Shown in pieces: positions 25,391 to 34,110 of a stretch of 64,000 nt of DNA. The number at the start of each line of letters is the position of its first letter. Positions within the stretch are counted from its first letter, which is position 1. The stretch is taken from the NCBI RefSeq assembly GCF_900182635.1, contig NZ_FXTD01000002.1, forward strand, positions 186,001 through 250,000, in the 5' to 3' direction. Below the pieces are notes generated by a model. The model was not told the DNA's origin and searched no databases. It saw nothing but the letters and a program-made list of their open reading frames with translations. The position numbers and the translations under genes were made by a program. The stretch is from Halorubrum cibi. GTDB taxonomy: Archaea; Halobacteriota; Halobacteria; Halobacteriales; Haloferacaceae.

Positions 25391-27109
25391 ATGTCGCCCC
25401 GTGGATCGACGATGCTACTCGTCCTCATCGGAGCGACCGCACTCGTAACCTCCACCGGCGCGGTCGTCCTCGACGGCCCCACCGACCCCCTCAACGACGA
25501 CGTCGCCCTCCAGCCCGGCGACAACCCGTACACCTTCCTCGACGAGGACGGCGAACTCGTCGTCGACGTCACCGAGGACAACCCCCGTCTCGACACCGGG
25601 GGCGTCAACGTCGACGCAGTCAGCGTCGAGGACGACCTCTTCTACGTCGTCTACAACGGCAGCGAACCCGCCGAGGTCTGGATCGAACACGACTCGCAGG
25701 CGGTGACGTTCGTGATCGAGGGCCAGCCGGCCGAAAGCGACGGGGAACCGGCGCTCCTGACGTCCGAGGACGAGATCGTCCCGGTAGGTGTCAGGATCGA
25801 CACCCGCGTCGCCGACCTGATGCCGGGCGACCGTGTCCTCGACGAGGTCTCGGTTCACGCCCGTCCCGCCGAACCACAGGCGATGACGCAGGAGGGCGGC
25901 GGGAGTGGTGGAGACGGCGATGACGGAGACGACGATGACGCCTCGTCCGACCCCACGGTCTTCGTGGATTCACCGGCTCCGGACGCCCGCGAGGTCGAGG
26001 TGTACTCGGTCGCGGTGGGTTCGGAGACCGCGGTCGACCTGGAGGGACTCGAGATGGGCGACCCCGCGGTCCGGCTCGACCGGCTGTCGTTCGTCCGGAA
26101 CCGCCCGGACGACGTGGAGTTCTCGGTCGAGGGAAGCGAGGGGCATCCGGGGTCGGTCGCGCCCGTGGACCGCCCCGGGGTCGACCCGCTCGGCTACTAC
26201 GCGGTCTCCTTCGCGGAGCCCGATCAGCCGATCGAGACGGCGACCGCGGAGGTGATCGTGGACCGTGACCGCCTCCGGGAAGACGGCGTCGAGCCCGAGC
26301 GACTCGCCGCCTATCACGAGACCGACGAGGGCGGAGACGAGGGCGACGACTGGGAACTGACCGCGACGAGAGTGATCGCCGAGACCGACGAGGCGGTCCG
26401 GCTCGCGGTCGAATCGGACGGCTTCTCCGCGTTCGCGATCGGTGCCCGGCGCCCCGCGCTCGAGGCCGTCGACGCGACTGTATCCGCCGAAACGGTCGCG
26501 CCCGGGGATGCGATCACCCTCGAGGTGACCCTCTCGAACGTCGGTCCGGTCCCCGCGAGCGACGAGCAGGTTGCGGTCCGGGCGGTCGACGACGACGGAA
26601 CTGCGGTCGACGCGCTCGCGGATGGCCCCCTCTCCGTGGACGTCGCGCCGGGCGGGGCGCTCACCCGGAACGTGACCCTGCGCCTCGACGAACCGGGCGC
26701 GTACGATCTCGTCCTCGACGACGATCGGCTGGACACCCCCGCGACGGTCGCCTCGCTCGCGGTGCGGGAGTCCGAGCCGAACTCGGAGGAGTCGAGTCCC
26801 GGCTCGACCGAGACCGCATCCGACGGCGGGACGGGTCCGGTCGACGGGGCAGACGCGGACTCCGGGACTGAGTCGGGATCCGACGGCACCGCTCCGGAAC
26901 CGGAACCGACTCGCGGGACGGGGTCCGTCGGAGATGAGTCGGTGTCGGACGGCGGCGGGAGCGCCGACGGCACCGATCCCTCGGTCGAACCGGGACGGGC
27001 GGAGCGGACGGAACCGGCCGCGTTCGACCCCGCGGACTTCGCCGGACTCGCGGTACTCGTCGCCATCGTGCTCGCCACGCTGTTCCTCGTTCGGCGCGCC
27101 CCGCGGTGA
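25391..27109 (+). CDS. Large secreted protein with PGF-pre-PGF and CARDB-like domains and a C-terminal anchor
   Basis: A 572-residue surface protein. The signal-like N-terminus TMLLVLIGATALVTSTGAVV is followed by a DUF1102-like region (about 30-170). A low-complexity Gly/Asp stretch (about 175-195) leads to a PGF-pre-PGF domain (about 195-355, with LGYYAVSF and the ending SDGFSAFAIGARRP). Next is a CARDB-type beta-sandwich (about 360-450, VTLSNVGPVPASDEQVAV). A long Ser/Gly/Asp/Glu linker (about 455-540) precedes one membrane helix LAVLVAIVLATLFLV and RRAPR. This layout fits an archaeosortase/PGF-type surface protein, but a clear PGF motif is absent. The start at 25391 was preferred because upstream codons lack haloarchaeal composition. 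Confidence 0.75.
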   Translation: MSPRGSTMLLVLIGATALVTSTGAVVLDGPTDPLNDDVALQPGDNPYTFLDEDGELVVDVTEDNPRLDTGGVNVDAVSVEDDLFYVVYNGSEPAEVWIEHDSQAVTFVIEGQPAESDGEPALLTSEDEIVPVGVRIDTRVADLMPGDRVLDEVSVHARPAEPQAMTQEGGGSGGDGDDGDDDDASSDPTVFVDSPAPDAREVEVYSVAVGSETAVDLEGLEMGDPAVRLDRLSFVRNRPDDVEFSVEGSEGHPGSVAPVDRPGVDPLGYYAVSFAEPDQPIETATAEVIVDRDRLREDGVEPERLAAYHETDEGGDEGDDWELTATRVIAETDEAVRLAVESDGFSAFAIGARRPALEAVDATVSAETVAPGDAITLEVTLSNVGPVPASDEQVAVRAVDDDGTAVDALADGPLSVDVAPGGALTRNVTLRLDEPGAYDLVLDDDRLDTPATVASLAVRESEPNSEESSPGSTETASDGGTGPVDGADADSGTESGSDGTAPEPEPTRGTGSVGDESVSDGGGSADGTDPSVEPGRAERTEPAAFDPADFAGLAVLVAIVLATLFLVRRAPR

Positions 27110-27294
27110 CGGGGCGGACGGGAAACGGAGCCCGGAACGAACGTTCGGAAGGGAATCCGGAAAGCGAGGAGGTTCGGGGACACGAGAACGATCCGAAAAT
27201 CGAGAACGATCCGGAAACCGAGACGGACCGGGAGACGACGGGCTCGAGGGAGGAAATCCGGAGAAACGAAGCGTCGGGACTCGGATCGCGTCGA
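27110..27294 (+). repeat. Purine-rich intergenic spacer with an 18-base tandem repeat
   Basis: The gap between the PGF-pre-PGF gene and the convergent small gene is almost all G and A on the plus strand. It includes a tandem pair of an 18-base unit (27184-27201 and 27202-27219, gagaacgatccg core). It has no gene-like composition. A similar purine-rich spacer with a 20-base repeat occurs at 39760-39860. Confidence 0.55.
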
Positions 27295-27552
27295 CTACGC
27301 GCCGCCGTCGGTGTACGCCCGATCGGCGAGCACGCGCTCCGCCGCCTCGTTCGCCTCGGCGGGAGTCGGGCAGTCGCCGCAGACGACCTCGTCGGCGAGC
27401 TCGCCGGCCAGCGTGTAGACGGCGGCCCCGTCGGCGCGGTCGGCGACACGCTCGAACGTCGGCCGGTAGCCGGCGGCGGCGCGCTGACCGATCTCGTCGA
27501 GCGAGGCGTCGATGGCGTATTCCAGCTGCCGGACCGCTTCCTCGGGTCTCAT
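27295..27552 (-). CDS. Small conserved haloarchaeal protein (85 aa)
   Basis: An 85-residue acidic protein starting MRPEEAVRQLEYAIDASLDE, mostly helical, with two cysteines in VVCGDCPTPAEANEAAE that could bind a metal or form a disulphide. No family function is recognised. The start at 27552 is favoured by composition; the longer open frame upstream is Ser/Arg-rich and unlike haloarchaeal protein. It is divergent from the inositol-monophosphatase-like gene with 202 bases between the starts. Confidence 0.6.
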   Translation of the reverse strand: MRPEEAVRQLEYAIDASLDEIGQRAAAGYRPTFERVADRADGAAVYTLAGELADEVVCGDCPTPAEANEAAERVLADRAYTDGGA

Positions 27553-27723
27553 ATGCGTACGTCCTCGCTCGACGCACTTAACTGTACTCGGATTCGGAAC
27601 TGAGTTAATACTGCCAGGGTCGGATCCGGCGTCGACCCCGGCACCAGTCCGGGAGTCGGTCCCGGCGACGGATTCGCCGTCGGCCAGGCGTTCGTCGGAC
27701 CGCCCCGGGTCGCCGGATCGACG

Positions 27724-27729
27724 TTTATA
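27724..27729 (+). promoter_or_regulatory. TATA box of the inositol-monophosphatase-like gene
   Basis: tttata lies 26-31 bases before the ATG at 27755, the standard position for a leaderless haloarchaeal promoter. Confidence 0.6.
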
Positions 27730-27754
27730 CGCGTCCGGAGGTCGGATCCGGGCC

Positions 27755-28558
27755 ATGACCGACGTAGACGAGCGGGCCGCGCTGGCCGAGCGGGCCGCGC
27801 GGGCGGGTGCCCGAATCGCGAGCGACGCCTTCCGGACCGACATCGACGTGGAGTCGAAAGGCGAGGACGACGTGGTGACCGAGGCCGACCGGGCCGCCCA
27901 GCGCGCCGTCATCGAGACGATCCGCGAGTCGTTCCCGAACGACGCCGTCGTCGGCGAGGAGGAGGACGCCCGCAAGCGCGTGCCCGACGAGGGGCCTGCG
28001 TGGGTGATCGACCCCATCGACGGCACGCACAACTTCGTCCGCGAGATCCGCGTGTGGGGGACGGCGGTGGCGGCCGTCGTCGACGGCGAGCCGGTCGCAG
28101 CCGCGACGGTATGTCCCGCCCTCGAGGACGTTTACACCGCCGACGACGACGGCGCGTACCGCAACGGCGAGCGGCTGTCCGTCAGCGACGCGGCCGAGCC
28201 CCGACGCGGGACCGTCGACCCGACGCTGTGGTGGGATCACGACTCCAGAGGGGAGTACGCGAACGCCTGCGAGGCGATCGTGACTCGGTTCGGCGACATG
28301 CGTCGGCTCGGCGCGGCACAGGTCGTCCTCCCGACGGTCGCCGCCGGCGGGTTGGAGGGGACGATCTCGAACCTCCGCGCGAACCCCTGGGACTCCGTCG
28401 CGGGCGTCTTCATGGTCCGACAGGCCGGAGGACGGGTGACGGATCTCGAGGGGAACCGCTGGCGACACGACTCGGTCGGGCTCGTCGCCTCCAACGGTCG
28501 CCTCCACGAGGACGTGCTGGCGGCGGCGCGGGCGATCGAGGACGGCGACGAGGGCTGA
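27755..28558 (+). CDS. Inositol monophosphatase family protein (possible fructose-1,6-bisphosphatase activity)
   Basis: A 267-residue Mg-dependent sugar phosphatase. Motifs: VGEEEDARK (metal-ligand Glu, about 67-72), WVIDPIDGTHNF (about 82-93, metal-binding Asp residues) and NPWDSVAGVFMVRQAGG (about 211-227, third metal Asp). Archaeal members often hydrolyse both inositol phosphate and fructose 1,6-bisphosphate, so the substrate is uncertain. It begins MTDVDERAALAERAARAGA at 27755, with a TATA box at the right distance. It converges with HMG-CoA reductase. Confidence 0.85.
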   Translation: MTDVDERAALAERAARAGARIASDAFRTDIDVESKGEDDVVTEADRAAQRAVIETIRESFPNDAVVGEEEDARKRVPDEGPAWVIDPIDGTHNFVREIRVWGTAVAAVVDGEPVAAATVCPALEDVYTADDDGAYRNGERLSVSDAAEPRRGTVDPTLWWDHDSRGEYANACEAIVTRFGDMRRLGAAQVVLPTVAAGGLEGTISNLRANPWDSVAGVFMVRQAGGRVTDLEGNRWRHDSVGLVASNGRLHEDVLAAARAIEDGDEG

Positions 28559-28589
28559 ACGGACTGAACGGACCGGCCCTTCCGCCCGA

Positions 28590-29810
28590 CTACCGGCCCA
28601 AGTCCGCGTGCGCCGACGCCAGGTGTCTCGACCCGAGCGCGGCGAGAAGCGAGAGCTCGCCGGCGAGCGCGCCGACCGCGATCGCCTCCGCGAGCGCGTC
28701 GGCGTTGCTGCCGGCGGGGTCGCCGCCGCCGCGGACGCCGAGCACGTCGAGGCCGGCCGCCTGCGTCGGGAGCTTCGTGCCGCCACCGACCGTCCCGACC
28801 TCGAGGCTCGCGATCGACACCGAGACGTAGAGGTCGCCGTCGGCGGTCGCCTCGGCCGTGGTGATCGCGTTCGACCCCTCGACGACCTGGGCCGCGTCCT
28901 GGCCGGTCGCGAGGAACATCGCCGCCACCGCGTTGGCGACGTGGGCGTTGAAGCCGAGCGAGCCCGCCTTCGCGGATCCGACGTGGTTCTTGCGCGTGTT
29001 GATCTCGGCTATCGCCACCGGCGTCGTGTGGAGCCGCTCCTCGACGACCTCGCGGGGGATCTCGACGTCGGCGGTCACCGACCGCCCCCGTCCCTCGACC
29101 GCGTTGACCGCGGCGGGCTTCTTGTCCGAACAGAGGTTCCCCGAGAGCGCGACCAGCTCCGCGTCGGTCTCCGCCTCGACGACGTCGCAGGCCTCGCCGG
29201 TCGCGATGGTGACCATGTTCATCCCCATCGCGTCCTTCGTGTCGAAGCGGAACCGCAGGTAGACGTTGTTGCCGACGACGTAGGGCGTGACGCCGAGCAG
29301 CTCGCCGTGGCTCGTCGTCGATTCGGCGGCCTCGCGGAGCCGGTCCTCGTTGTCGCGGACCCACTCGACGAGCGCCTCCGCCTCCGCCACGTCGGCCACG
29401 CGGAAGACGGGTGCGCGGGTCATCCCGCTCTTCGTGACGCGGGCCGTCGCGCCCCCCGCCGCGTCGATGACCGAACAGCCGCGGTTGACGGAGGCGACCA
29501 AGGCCCCTTCGGTCGTCGCCATCGGCAGGTACCGGTCGCCGTCGAACGCGCCGCCGTCGACGGCCACCGGTCCCGCGACGCCGAGCGGAACCTGGACCCC
29601 GCCGATCATGTTGTCGATGTTCGGGTCGGCGGCGGCCGCGTCGAAGGCGTACTCGCCGACGACGTCGAGGTCGGCCCCGGACTCGTCGGCGACCAGCCGA
29701 CGGCGAACGGTCGCGGCCGTCCCGGCGTCGACGTGGTCGTCCAGCTCGTGGAGCCGCACGTCGCCCTCGCGGACGCGCTCGAGGAGGTCCTCGACTGTGG
29801 GATCGGTCAT
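28590..29810 (-). CDS. hmgA: Hydroxymethylglutaryl-CoA reductase (class I, NADPH)
   Basis: Reduces HMG-CoA to mevalonate, the target of statin-type inhibitors in haloarchaea. The 406-residue protein carries PNIDNMIGGVQVPLG (substrate-binding), catalytic Glu about 101 in ATTEGALVASVNRG, DAMGMNMV (cofactor-binding), catalytic Lys about 230 in LCSDKKPAAVN, Asp about 304 in ATGQDAAQVVEGSN and the late His about 401 in SRHLASAHADLG. The N-terminus is MTDPTVEDLLERVREGDVRL, starting at 29810. It is soluble, lacking the eukaryotic membrane domain. HMG-CoA synthase is in the window at 2.9-4.3 kb. Confidence 0.96.
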   Translation of the reverse strand: MTDPTVEDLLERVREGDVRLHELDDHVDAGTAATVRRRLVADESGADLDVVGEYAFDAAAADPNIDNMIGGVQVPLGVAGPVAVDGGAFDGDRYLPMATTEGALVASVNRGCSVIDAAGGATARVTKSGMTRAPVFRVADVAEAEALVEWVRDNEDRLREAAESTTSHGELLGVTPYVVGNNVYLRFRFDTKDAMGMNMVTIATGEACDVVEAETDAELVALSGNLCSDKKPAAVNAVEGRGRSVTADVEIPREVVEERLHTTPVAIAEINTRKNHVGSAKAGSLGFNAHVANAVAAMFLATGQDAAQVVEGSNAITTAEATADGDLYVSVSIASLEVGTVGGGTKLPTQAAGLDVLGVRGGGDPAGSNADALAEAIAVGALAGELSLLAALGSRHLASAHADLGR

Positions 29811-29888
29811 GTTCGCGTCTCCTCGCGGCGGGCGCTAATGCGTGTCGGTTCGGGTACTTAGCGGGACGAGGGACGGTCGTAGATATTC

Positions 29889-30362
29889 CTACCCGCGGAC
29901 GAACTCCGAGAGCCGTTCGCGGAGGCTGTTCGGCCCCAGCGTGAGGTAGTAGGCGTCGCCGCCGTCCTCGTAGTAGCCGTCGATCCGGCGTTTCACCTCG
30001 AAGCCGATATGTTCGTAGAAGCCGAGCGCCCGCTCGTTGGTGCTCCGCGCGTGACACGAGACGGACTGATACTCCTCGGCGACGTCGGCGATCAGTCGCT
30101 CGGCCAGCCCGCGTCCGCGGTGGTCGGGGTCGACGGCGAGAAAGAGCACGTAGCCGTCCCGGCGAACCGAGGCGAATGCGATCACTTCGTCGTCCTCGAG
30201 TATGAGGTGCGTGGTGGACCGGCGATAGGCGTCGGTGAAGAACCCGCGTCGCTGACGGAGGACGCCGTCGACCCGGTGGATCCGCTCTTTGAGTTCCCAC
30301 GCCTCGAGGACGTGTTCGGAATCGCCGGGCGGGTCCGTCCGTCGCTCCACGTTGACGCTCAC
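29889..30362 (-). CDS. GNAT family N-acetyltransferase
   Basis: A 157-residue GNAT-fold enzyme. The acetyl-CoA-binding motif A is VDPDHRGRGLAERLIADVA (about 82-100). It is preceded by VIAFASVRRDGYVLFLAV and followed by NERALGFYEHIGFEVKRR (about 114-131). The acceptor is unknown; the RimI-like arrangement suggests a protein N-terminus or small molecule. The start is a GTG at 30362, giving (V)SVNVERRTDPPGDSEHV. No ATG is available without including non-homologous sequence. Confidence 0.8.
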   Translation of the reverse strand: MSVNVERRTDPPGDSEHVLEAWELKERIHRVDGVLRQRRGFFTDAYRRSTTHLILEDDEVIAFASVRRDGYVLFLAVDPDHRGRGLAERLIADVAEEYQSVSCHARSTNERALGFYEHIGFEVKRRIDGYYEDGGDAYYLTLGPNSLRERLSEFVRG

Positions 30363-30483
30363 TGGGAAAACGTAACACGCCTGTGGAATATAACTCCACC
30401 GGCCGCGAACCGATCTCGCGTCGTTTCGATCGACTGACCGAAGCGTACCGAAGCGTTTTGACGGACTCCGCCGTGTCTCCGCC

Positions 30484-31323
30484 ATGGCCGGCGAATCGTT
30501 ATCGGGTCGCGGGCGACTCCGACAGGCGTTCCTCACGGGCGTCGCCGTGATCGTCCCGCTCGTCATCACGCTCGTGGTGCTCACGATCGCGTTCAACGCG
30601 GTGTACGACTACCTCGACGCGTTCTCCTCGGCGCTCGTGCTCGTCTTCCCCGAGTTCACGCTACCGGTCGTCGGGCGTGTCGGACGCGAGCTGTTGATCG
30701 AGGTCGCGACGCCGGTCGTTTTCGTCGCGTCGATCGTCCTCATCGGGCTGGCCGTCGAATCCACCCGATACGGGGAGATCGCGGTCGATTACGTCGACGT
30801 CGCGATGGAACGGGTTCCCGGCATCGGCTCCGTCTACGAGGGGTTCAGACAGATGAGCGACGTGATGCTGGAGTCCGACGGCGGGAACTTCCGAGAGGTC
30901 GTCCTCGTCGAGTTCCCCACCGAGGGAACGTACACCCTGGCGTTCGTCACGAGCGAGACGCCCGAGGCCGTCGCCGATCCGTCCGACGGCGAAGCGATGC
31001 GGACGCTCTTCATGCCGATGGCTCCGAACCCGGTGATGGGCGGACACGTCGTTTTCGTTCCCGAATCGCGGATAGTCGACGTCGACCTGACCGTCGAACA
31101 GGGGATCCGGGCGTTGGTGACGAGCGGGGTCGCACTCGAGGACGCGACCGGAGAGGCCGAGGGAACTGATGGGACGACGGGCCTCTCCGGCAAGGAGCTG
31201 CGCCAGCTGTCCGTGACCGGCCGGCTCGACGAGCGGTTCGACCCGCCCGATCCGAGCGACGAGGCGGCGCTCGACGACGATGACAACACCGAAACCGACC
31301 CCGCCCGAAACGACGGACCGTGA
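30484..31323 (+). CDS. DUF502 family membrane protein
   Basis: A 279-residue protein. Two hydrophobic helices (about 17-42 and 68-92, VAVIVPLVITLVVLTIAF and ATPVVFVASIVLIGLAV) flank a short extracellular loop. The characteristic DUF502 soluble domain follows: RVPGIGSVYEGFRQMSDVM, FREVVLVEFPTEGTYTLAFV and APNPVMGGHVVFVPE. The C-terminal 50 residues are acidic and poorly conserved. The function is unknown. Its stop overlaps the archease GTG start (GTGA), so it is cotranscribed with the RNA-ligation genes. Confidence 0.88.
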   Translation: MAGESLSGRGRLRQAFLTGVAVIVPLVITLVVLTIAFNAVYDYLDAFSSALVLVFPEFTLPVVGRVGRELLIEVATPVVFVASIVLIGLAVESTRYGEIAVDYVDVAMERVPGIGSVYEGFRQMSDVMLESDGGNFREVVLVEFPTEGTYTLAFVTSETPEAVADPSDGEAMRTLFMPMAPNPVMGGHVVFVPESRIVDVDLTVEQGIRALVTSGVALEDATGEAEGTDGTTGLSGKELRQLSVTGRLDERFDPPDPSDEAALDDDDNTETDPARNDGP

Positions 31324-31760
31324 GCTACGAACTCCGGGATCACACGGCCGACGTCGCCGTCGAGGCGACCGCCCCGAGTCTCTCGGCGCTTTTCGCAGCG
31401 GTCGCGGACGGACTGACCGCCGCGAGCTGTGAGTCGGTCCCCGCGGAGGGGGGCGAGCGGTTCACTCTCCGGGAGGCTGCCGAGAGCCGCGAGGCGCTGC
31501 TCTTCGACTACCTCGATCGCCTGATCTACGAGCGCGACGTGCGGCTCGTTCTCCCCGCGGACCACGAGTGTCGAGTGATCGAACCCGATTCGATCGGTCC
31601 CGACGACGAGGACGAGCCGACGTACATCGTCGAGGCCGGCGCTCGCGGCGTGCCCCTCGATGCGGTGGCCGCAAGGGAGATCAAGGCGGTCACGTACTCC
31701 GAGATGACGCTCGAACGTCGCGACGACGGGTGGTACGCCTACGTCGTCTTCGACGTCTGA
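31320..31760 (+). CDS. Archease (RtcB-activating protein)
   Basis: A 146-residue archease that promotes guanylylation of the RNA ligase RtcB during tRNA splicing and RNA repair. Visible are the N-terminal Asp-bearing YELRDHTADVAVEAT (about 3-17) and the C-terminal EIKAVTYSEMTLER (about 120-133) with its metal-ligand Asp/His-type surface. The start is GTG at 31320, overlapping the DUF502 stop. RtcB begins 88 bases downstream, a classic functional pair. Confidence 0.9.
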   Translation: MSYELRDHTADVAVEATAPSLSALFAAVADGLTAASCESVPAEGGERFTLREAAESREALLFDYLDRLIYERDVRLVLPADHECRVIEPDSIGPDDEDEPTYIVEAGARGVPLDAVAAREIKAVTYSEMTLERRDDGWYAYVVFDV

Positions 31761-31848
31761 ACCGGAACGGGGGCGGCGTGCCACCGACGGACGGTTCCGT
31801 CGCCGACCACACGTAACGCCCTTCCCCCCCGCCGTCGAACCTCCGCGC

Positions 31849-33357
31849 ATGACCACGCGCGAGTTCGACGGGATCCGCCTCGAGAAGCTTCGAGAGCACG
31901 TCTGGGAGATACCGCGCGAGGGCGATATGAACGTCCCGGCGCGGGTGCTCGCCAGCGAGGCGCTCCTCGAGGAGATCGGCGAGGACGACACCCTCCGACA
32001 GCTCAAGAACGCGACGCACCTCCCCGGGATGGTCGAGCCCGCGCTGTGTATGCCCGACGGCCACCAGGGGTACGGGTTCCCCGTCGGCGGCGTCGGCGCG
32101 ATCGACGCCCGCACCGGGTGTATCTCTCCCGGAGCTATCGGGTACGACATAAATTGCGGAGTCAGGATGGTCCGCACCTCGCTGACCTACGACGACGTCC
32201 GCGGCCGCGAGGCCGAACTCGTCGACGCGCTCTTCGAGGCGATCCCGTCAGGGCTCGGCGGCGGCGGCGTGATCGACGGCGACTCCGACGCGATCGAGGG
32301 CGCGCTCTCCCGCGGCGTCGAGTGGGCGGTCTCGGAGGGGTACGGGATCGAGAGCGACCTGGCGCACTGCGAGGACGAGGGGCGACGGCCGGACGCCAAG
32401 CCGGAGTACGTCTCCCAGAAGGCCACGGATCGGGGGCGCAACCAGATGGGTTCGCTCGGCTCCGGCAACCACTTCCTCGAGGTCCAGCGCGTCACCGACG
32501 TCTTCCGCGAGGAGGTCGCCGAGGCGTACGGGCTCTCGGAGGGGCAGATCGTCGTCCTGATCCACTGCGGGAGCCGCGGGCTCGGCCACCAGACGTGTAA
32601 CGACTACCTCCGGCGGATCGAGCGGGAGCACGCCGATCTCCTCGAGTCGCTACCGGACAAGGAGCTCGCGGCCGCGCCCGCCGGGTCCGAGCTGGCCGAG
32701 GAGTACTACGGCGCGATGGGCGCGTGTATCAACTTCGCGTGGGTGAATCGCCAGCTCATCACCCACCGGACGCGCGAGGTGTTCGGCGACGTCTTCGACG
32801 CCGATCCGATCGACGACCTCGGGATGGAGCTTTTGTACGACGTGGCCCACAACATCGGTAAGAAGGAGACCCACGAGGTCCCCGTCGGCCCCGACGGCCG
32901 TCCCACCGTCGCCGAGGACGCGGTCGACCGCGCCGACCGCGAGCTGTACGTCCATCGCAAGGGGGCGACGCGCGCGTTTCCCGCGGGCCGCGAGGAGGTC
33001 CCCGAGGCGTACCGCTCCGTCGGCCAGCCCGTTATCATCCCCGGCAGCATGGGCGCTGGGTCGTACGTGCTCCGCGGCGGCGCGGAGTCGATGTCGGTCT
33101 CGTTCGGCTCCACGGCCCACGGGGCCGGCCGGCTGATGAGCCGGACACAGGCGAAACAGGAGTTCTGGGGCGGCGACGTACAGGACGACCTCGAGCGCGA
33201 ACAGGCGATCTACGTGAAAGCCCAGTCGGGCGCGACCGTCGCCGAGGAGGCCCCCGGCGTGTACAAGGACGTCGACGAGGTGGTCCGTGTCAGCGACGAA
33301 CTCGGCATCGGCGACACGGTCGCCCGCACGTTCCCGGTGTGTAACATCAAGGGGTGA
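31849..33357 (+). CDS. rtcB: tRNA-splicing ligase RtcB
   Basis: GTP- and Mn-dependent RNA ligase joining 2',3'-cyclic phosphate and 5'-OH ends of tRNA halves after intron removal. The 502-residue protein shows CMPDGHQGYGFPVGG (about 67-81), metal ligands Asp about 100 and Cys about 103 in GYDINCGVRM, HCGSRGLGHQ (about 239-248) and the guanylylated His in VHRKGATRAFPAG (about 369-371). The C-terminus KTFPVCNIKG-like ending (ARTFPVCNIKG) is typical. There is no intein. It is preceded by archease. Confidence 0.97.
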   Translation: MTTREFDGIRLEKLREHVWEIPREGDMNVPARVLASEALLEEIGEDDTLRQLKNATHLPGMVEPALCMPDGHQGYGFPVGGVGAIDARTGCISPGAIGYDINCGVRMVRTSLTYDDVRGREAELVDALFEAIPSGLGGGGVIDGDSDAIEGALSRGVEWAVSEGYGIESDLAHCEDEGRRPDAKPEYVSQKATDRGRNQMGSLGSGNHFLEVQRVTDVFREEVAEAYGLSEGQIVVLIHCGSRGLGHQTCNDYLRRIEREHADLLESLPDKELAAAPAGSELAEEYYGAMGACINFAWVNRQLITHRTREVFGDVFDADPIDDLGMELLYDVAHNIGKKETHEVPVGPDGRPTVAEDAVDRADRELYVHRKGATRAFPAGREEVPEAYRSVGQPVIIPGSMGAGSYVLRGGAESMSVSFGSTAHGAGRLMSRTQAKQEFWGGDVQDDLEREQAIYVKAQSGATVAEEAPGVYKDVDEVVRVSDELGIGDTVARTFPVCNIKG

Positions 33358-33381
33358 TCGACGCCCGAGGGGACACCCGAG

Positions 33382-34026
33382 TCAGTCGTCGACCGCGCTC
33401 TCCCCGCCGACCCGCCCGGGGCGCTCGCTCCGCTCTTCCCGTTCGCCGGTCCGGAGCACGTGACAGTCGCGACACCGGGCCTCGTAGGACTCCTCCGCGC
33501 CGACGAGGATCGTCGGGTCCTCGGCGTGGGCGGGTTCACCCTCGATGAGCCGCTGGTTCCGGGTGGCGGGCTCGCCGCACACCGTACAGATCGCCCGGAG
33601 CTTGTCGACGTACTCGGCGGTCGCCATGAGTCGGGGCAGCGGTTCGAACGGCTCGCCGCGGAACGTCTGGTCCGTCCCCGAGACGATAACCCGCGATCCT
33701 CGGTCGGCGAGCGCGTTACAGACCTCGACGAGCGCGTCCGAGAAGAAGTTGGCCTCGTCGATCGCGACGACCTCGGCGTCCGGACGCTCCAGGATCTCCA
33801 GCGGGCCGTCCCCGTCGTTGTCGACGACGGTCGCGTCCCACTGCCGGCCGTTGTGGGTGCCTATCGTGGTCTCGCCGTAGCGGTCGTCGACCGCGGGCTT
33901 GTAGACGGTCACCGACTGGCCGGCGATCTCCGCGCGCCGCAGCCGACGGAGGAGCTCCTCGGTCTTCCCGGAGAACATCGAGCCGGAGATGACCTCGACC
34001 CACCCGGACTGCGTGATCGCGTGCAT
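33382..34026 (-). CDS. tdk: Thymidine kinase
   Basis: Phosphorylates thymidine in the salvage pathway (type II TK). The 214-residue protein has Walker A GSMFSGKTEELL (about 15-26), the lid-lasso region after VVAIDEANFF (about 88-97, Glu catalytic) and VSGTDQTFRGEPFEPL. Two Cys pairs, CTVCGEPA (about 147-154) and CRDCH (about 185-189), form the structural zinc site. The C-terminal tail after residue 195 is acidic/Arg-rich and unconserved. The start at 34026 is MHAITQSGWVEVISGSMF. Confidence 0.93.
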   Translation of the reverse strand: MHAITQSGWVEVISGSMFSGKTEELLRRLRRAEIAGQSVTVYKPAVDDRYGETTIGTHNGRQWDATVVDNDGDGPLEILERPDAEVVAIDEANFFSDALVEVCNALADRGSRVIVSGTDQTFRGEPFEPLPRLMATAEYVDKLRAICTVCGEPATRNQRLIEGEPAHAEDPTILVGAEESYEARCRDCHVLRTGEREERSERPGRVGGESAVDD

Positions 34027-34110
34027 GGACTCACCGGGTCGATCCAGCGACTAAACGATTTCTCTCCGGCGCGCTCCCCCGACGCGAGCGCGACGGGTTC
34101 CCGACCGGCG

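Noticed and set aside
28237-30399. 720-codon minus-strand frame across hmgA and neighbours
   Set aside because: Arg-rich shadow of HMG-CoA reductase and flanking genes; the real gene in the region is read in another frame and has full catalytic motifs.
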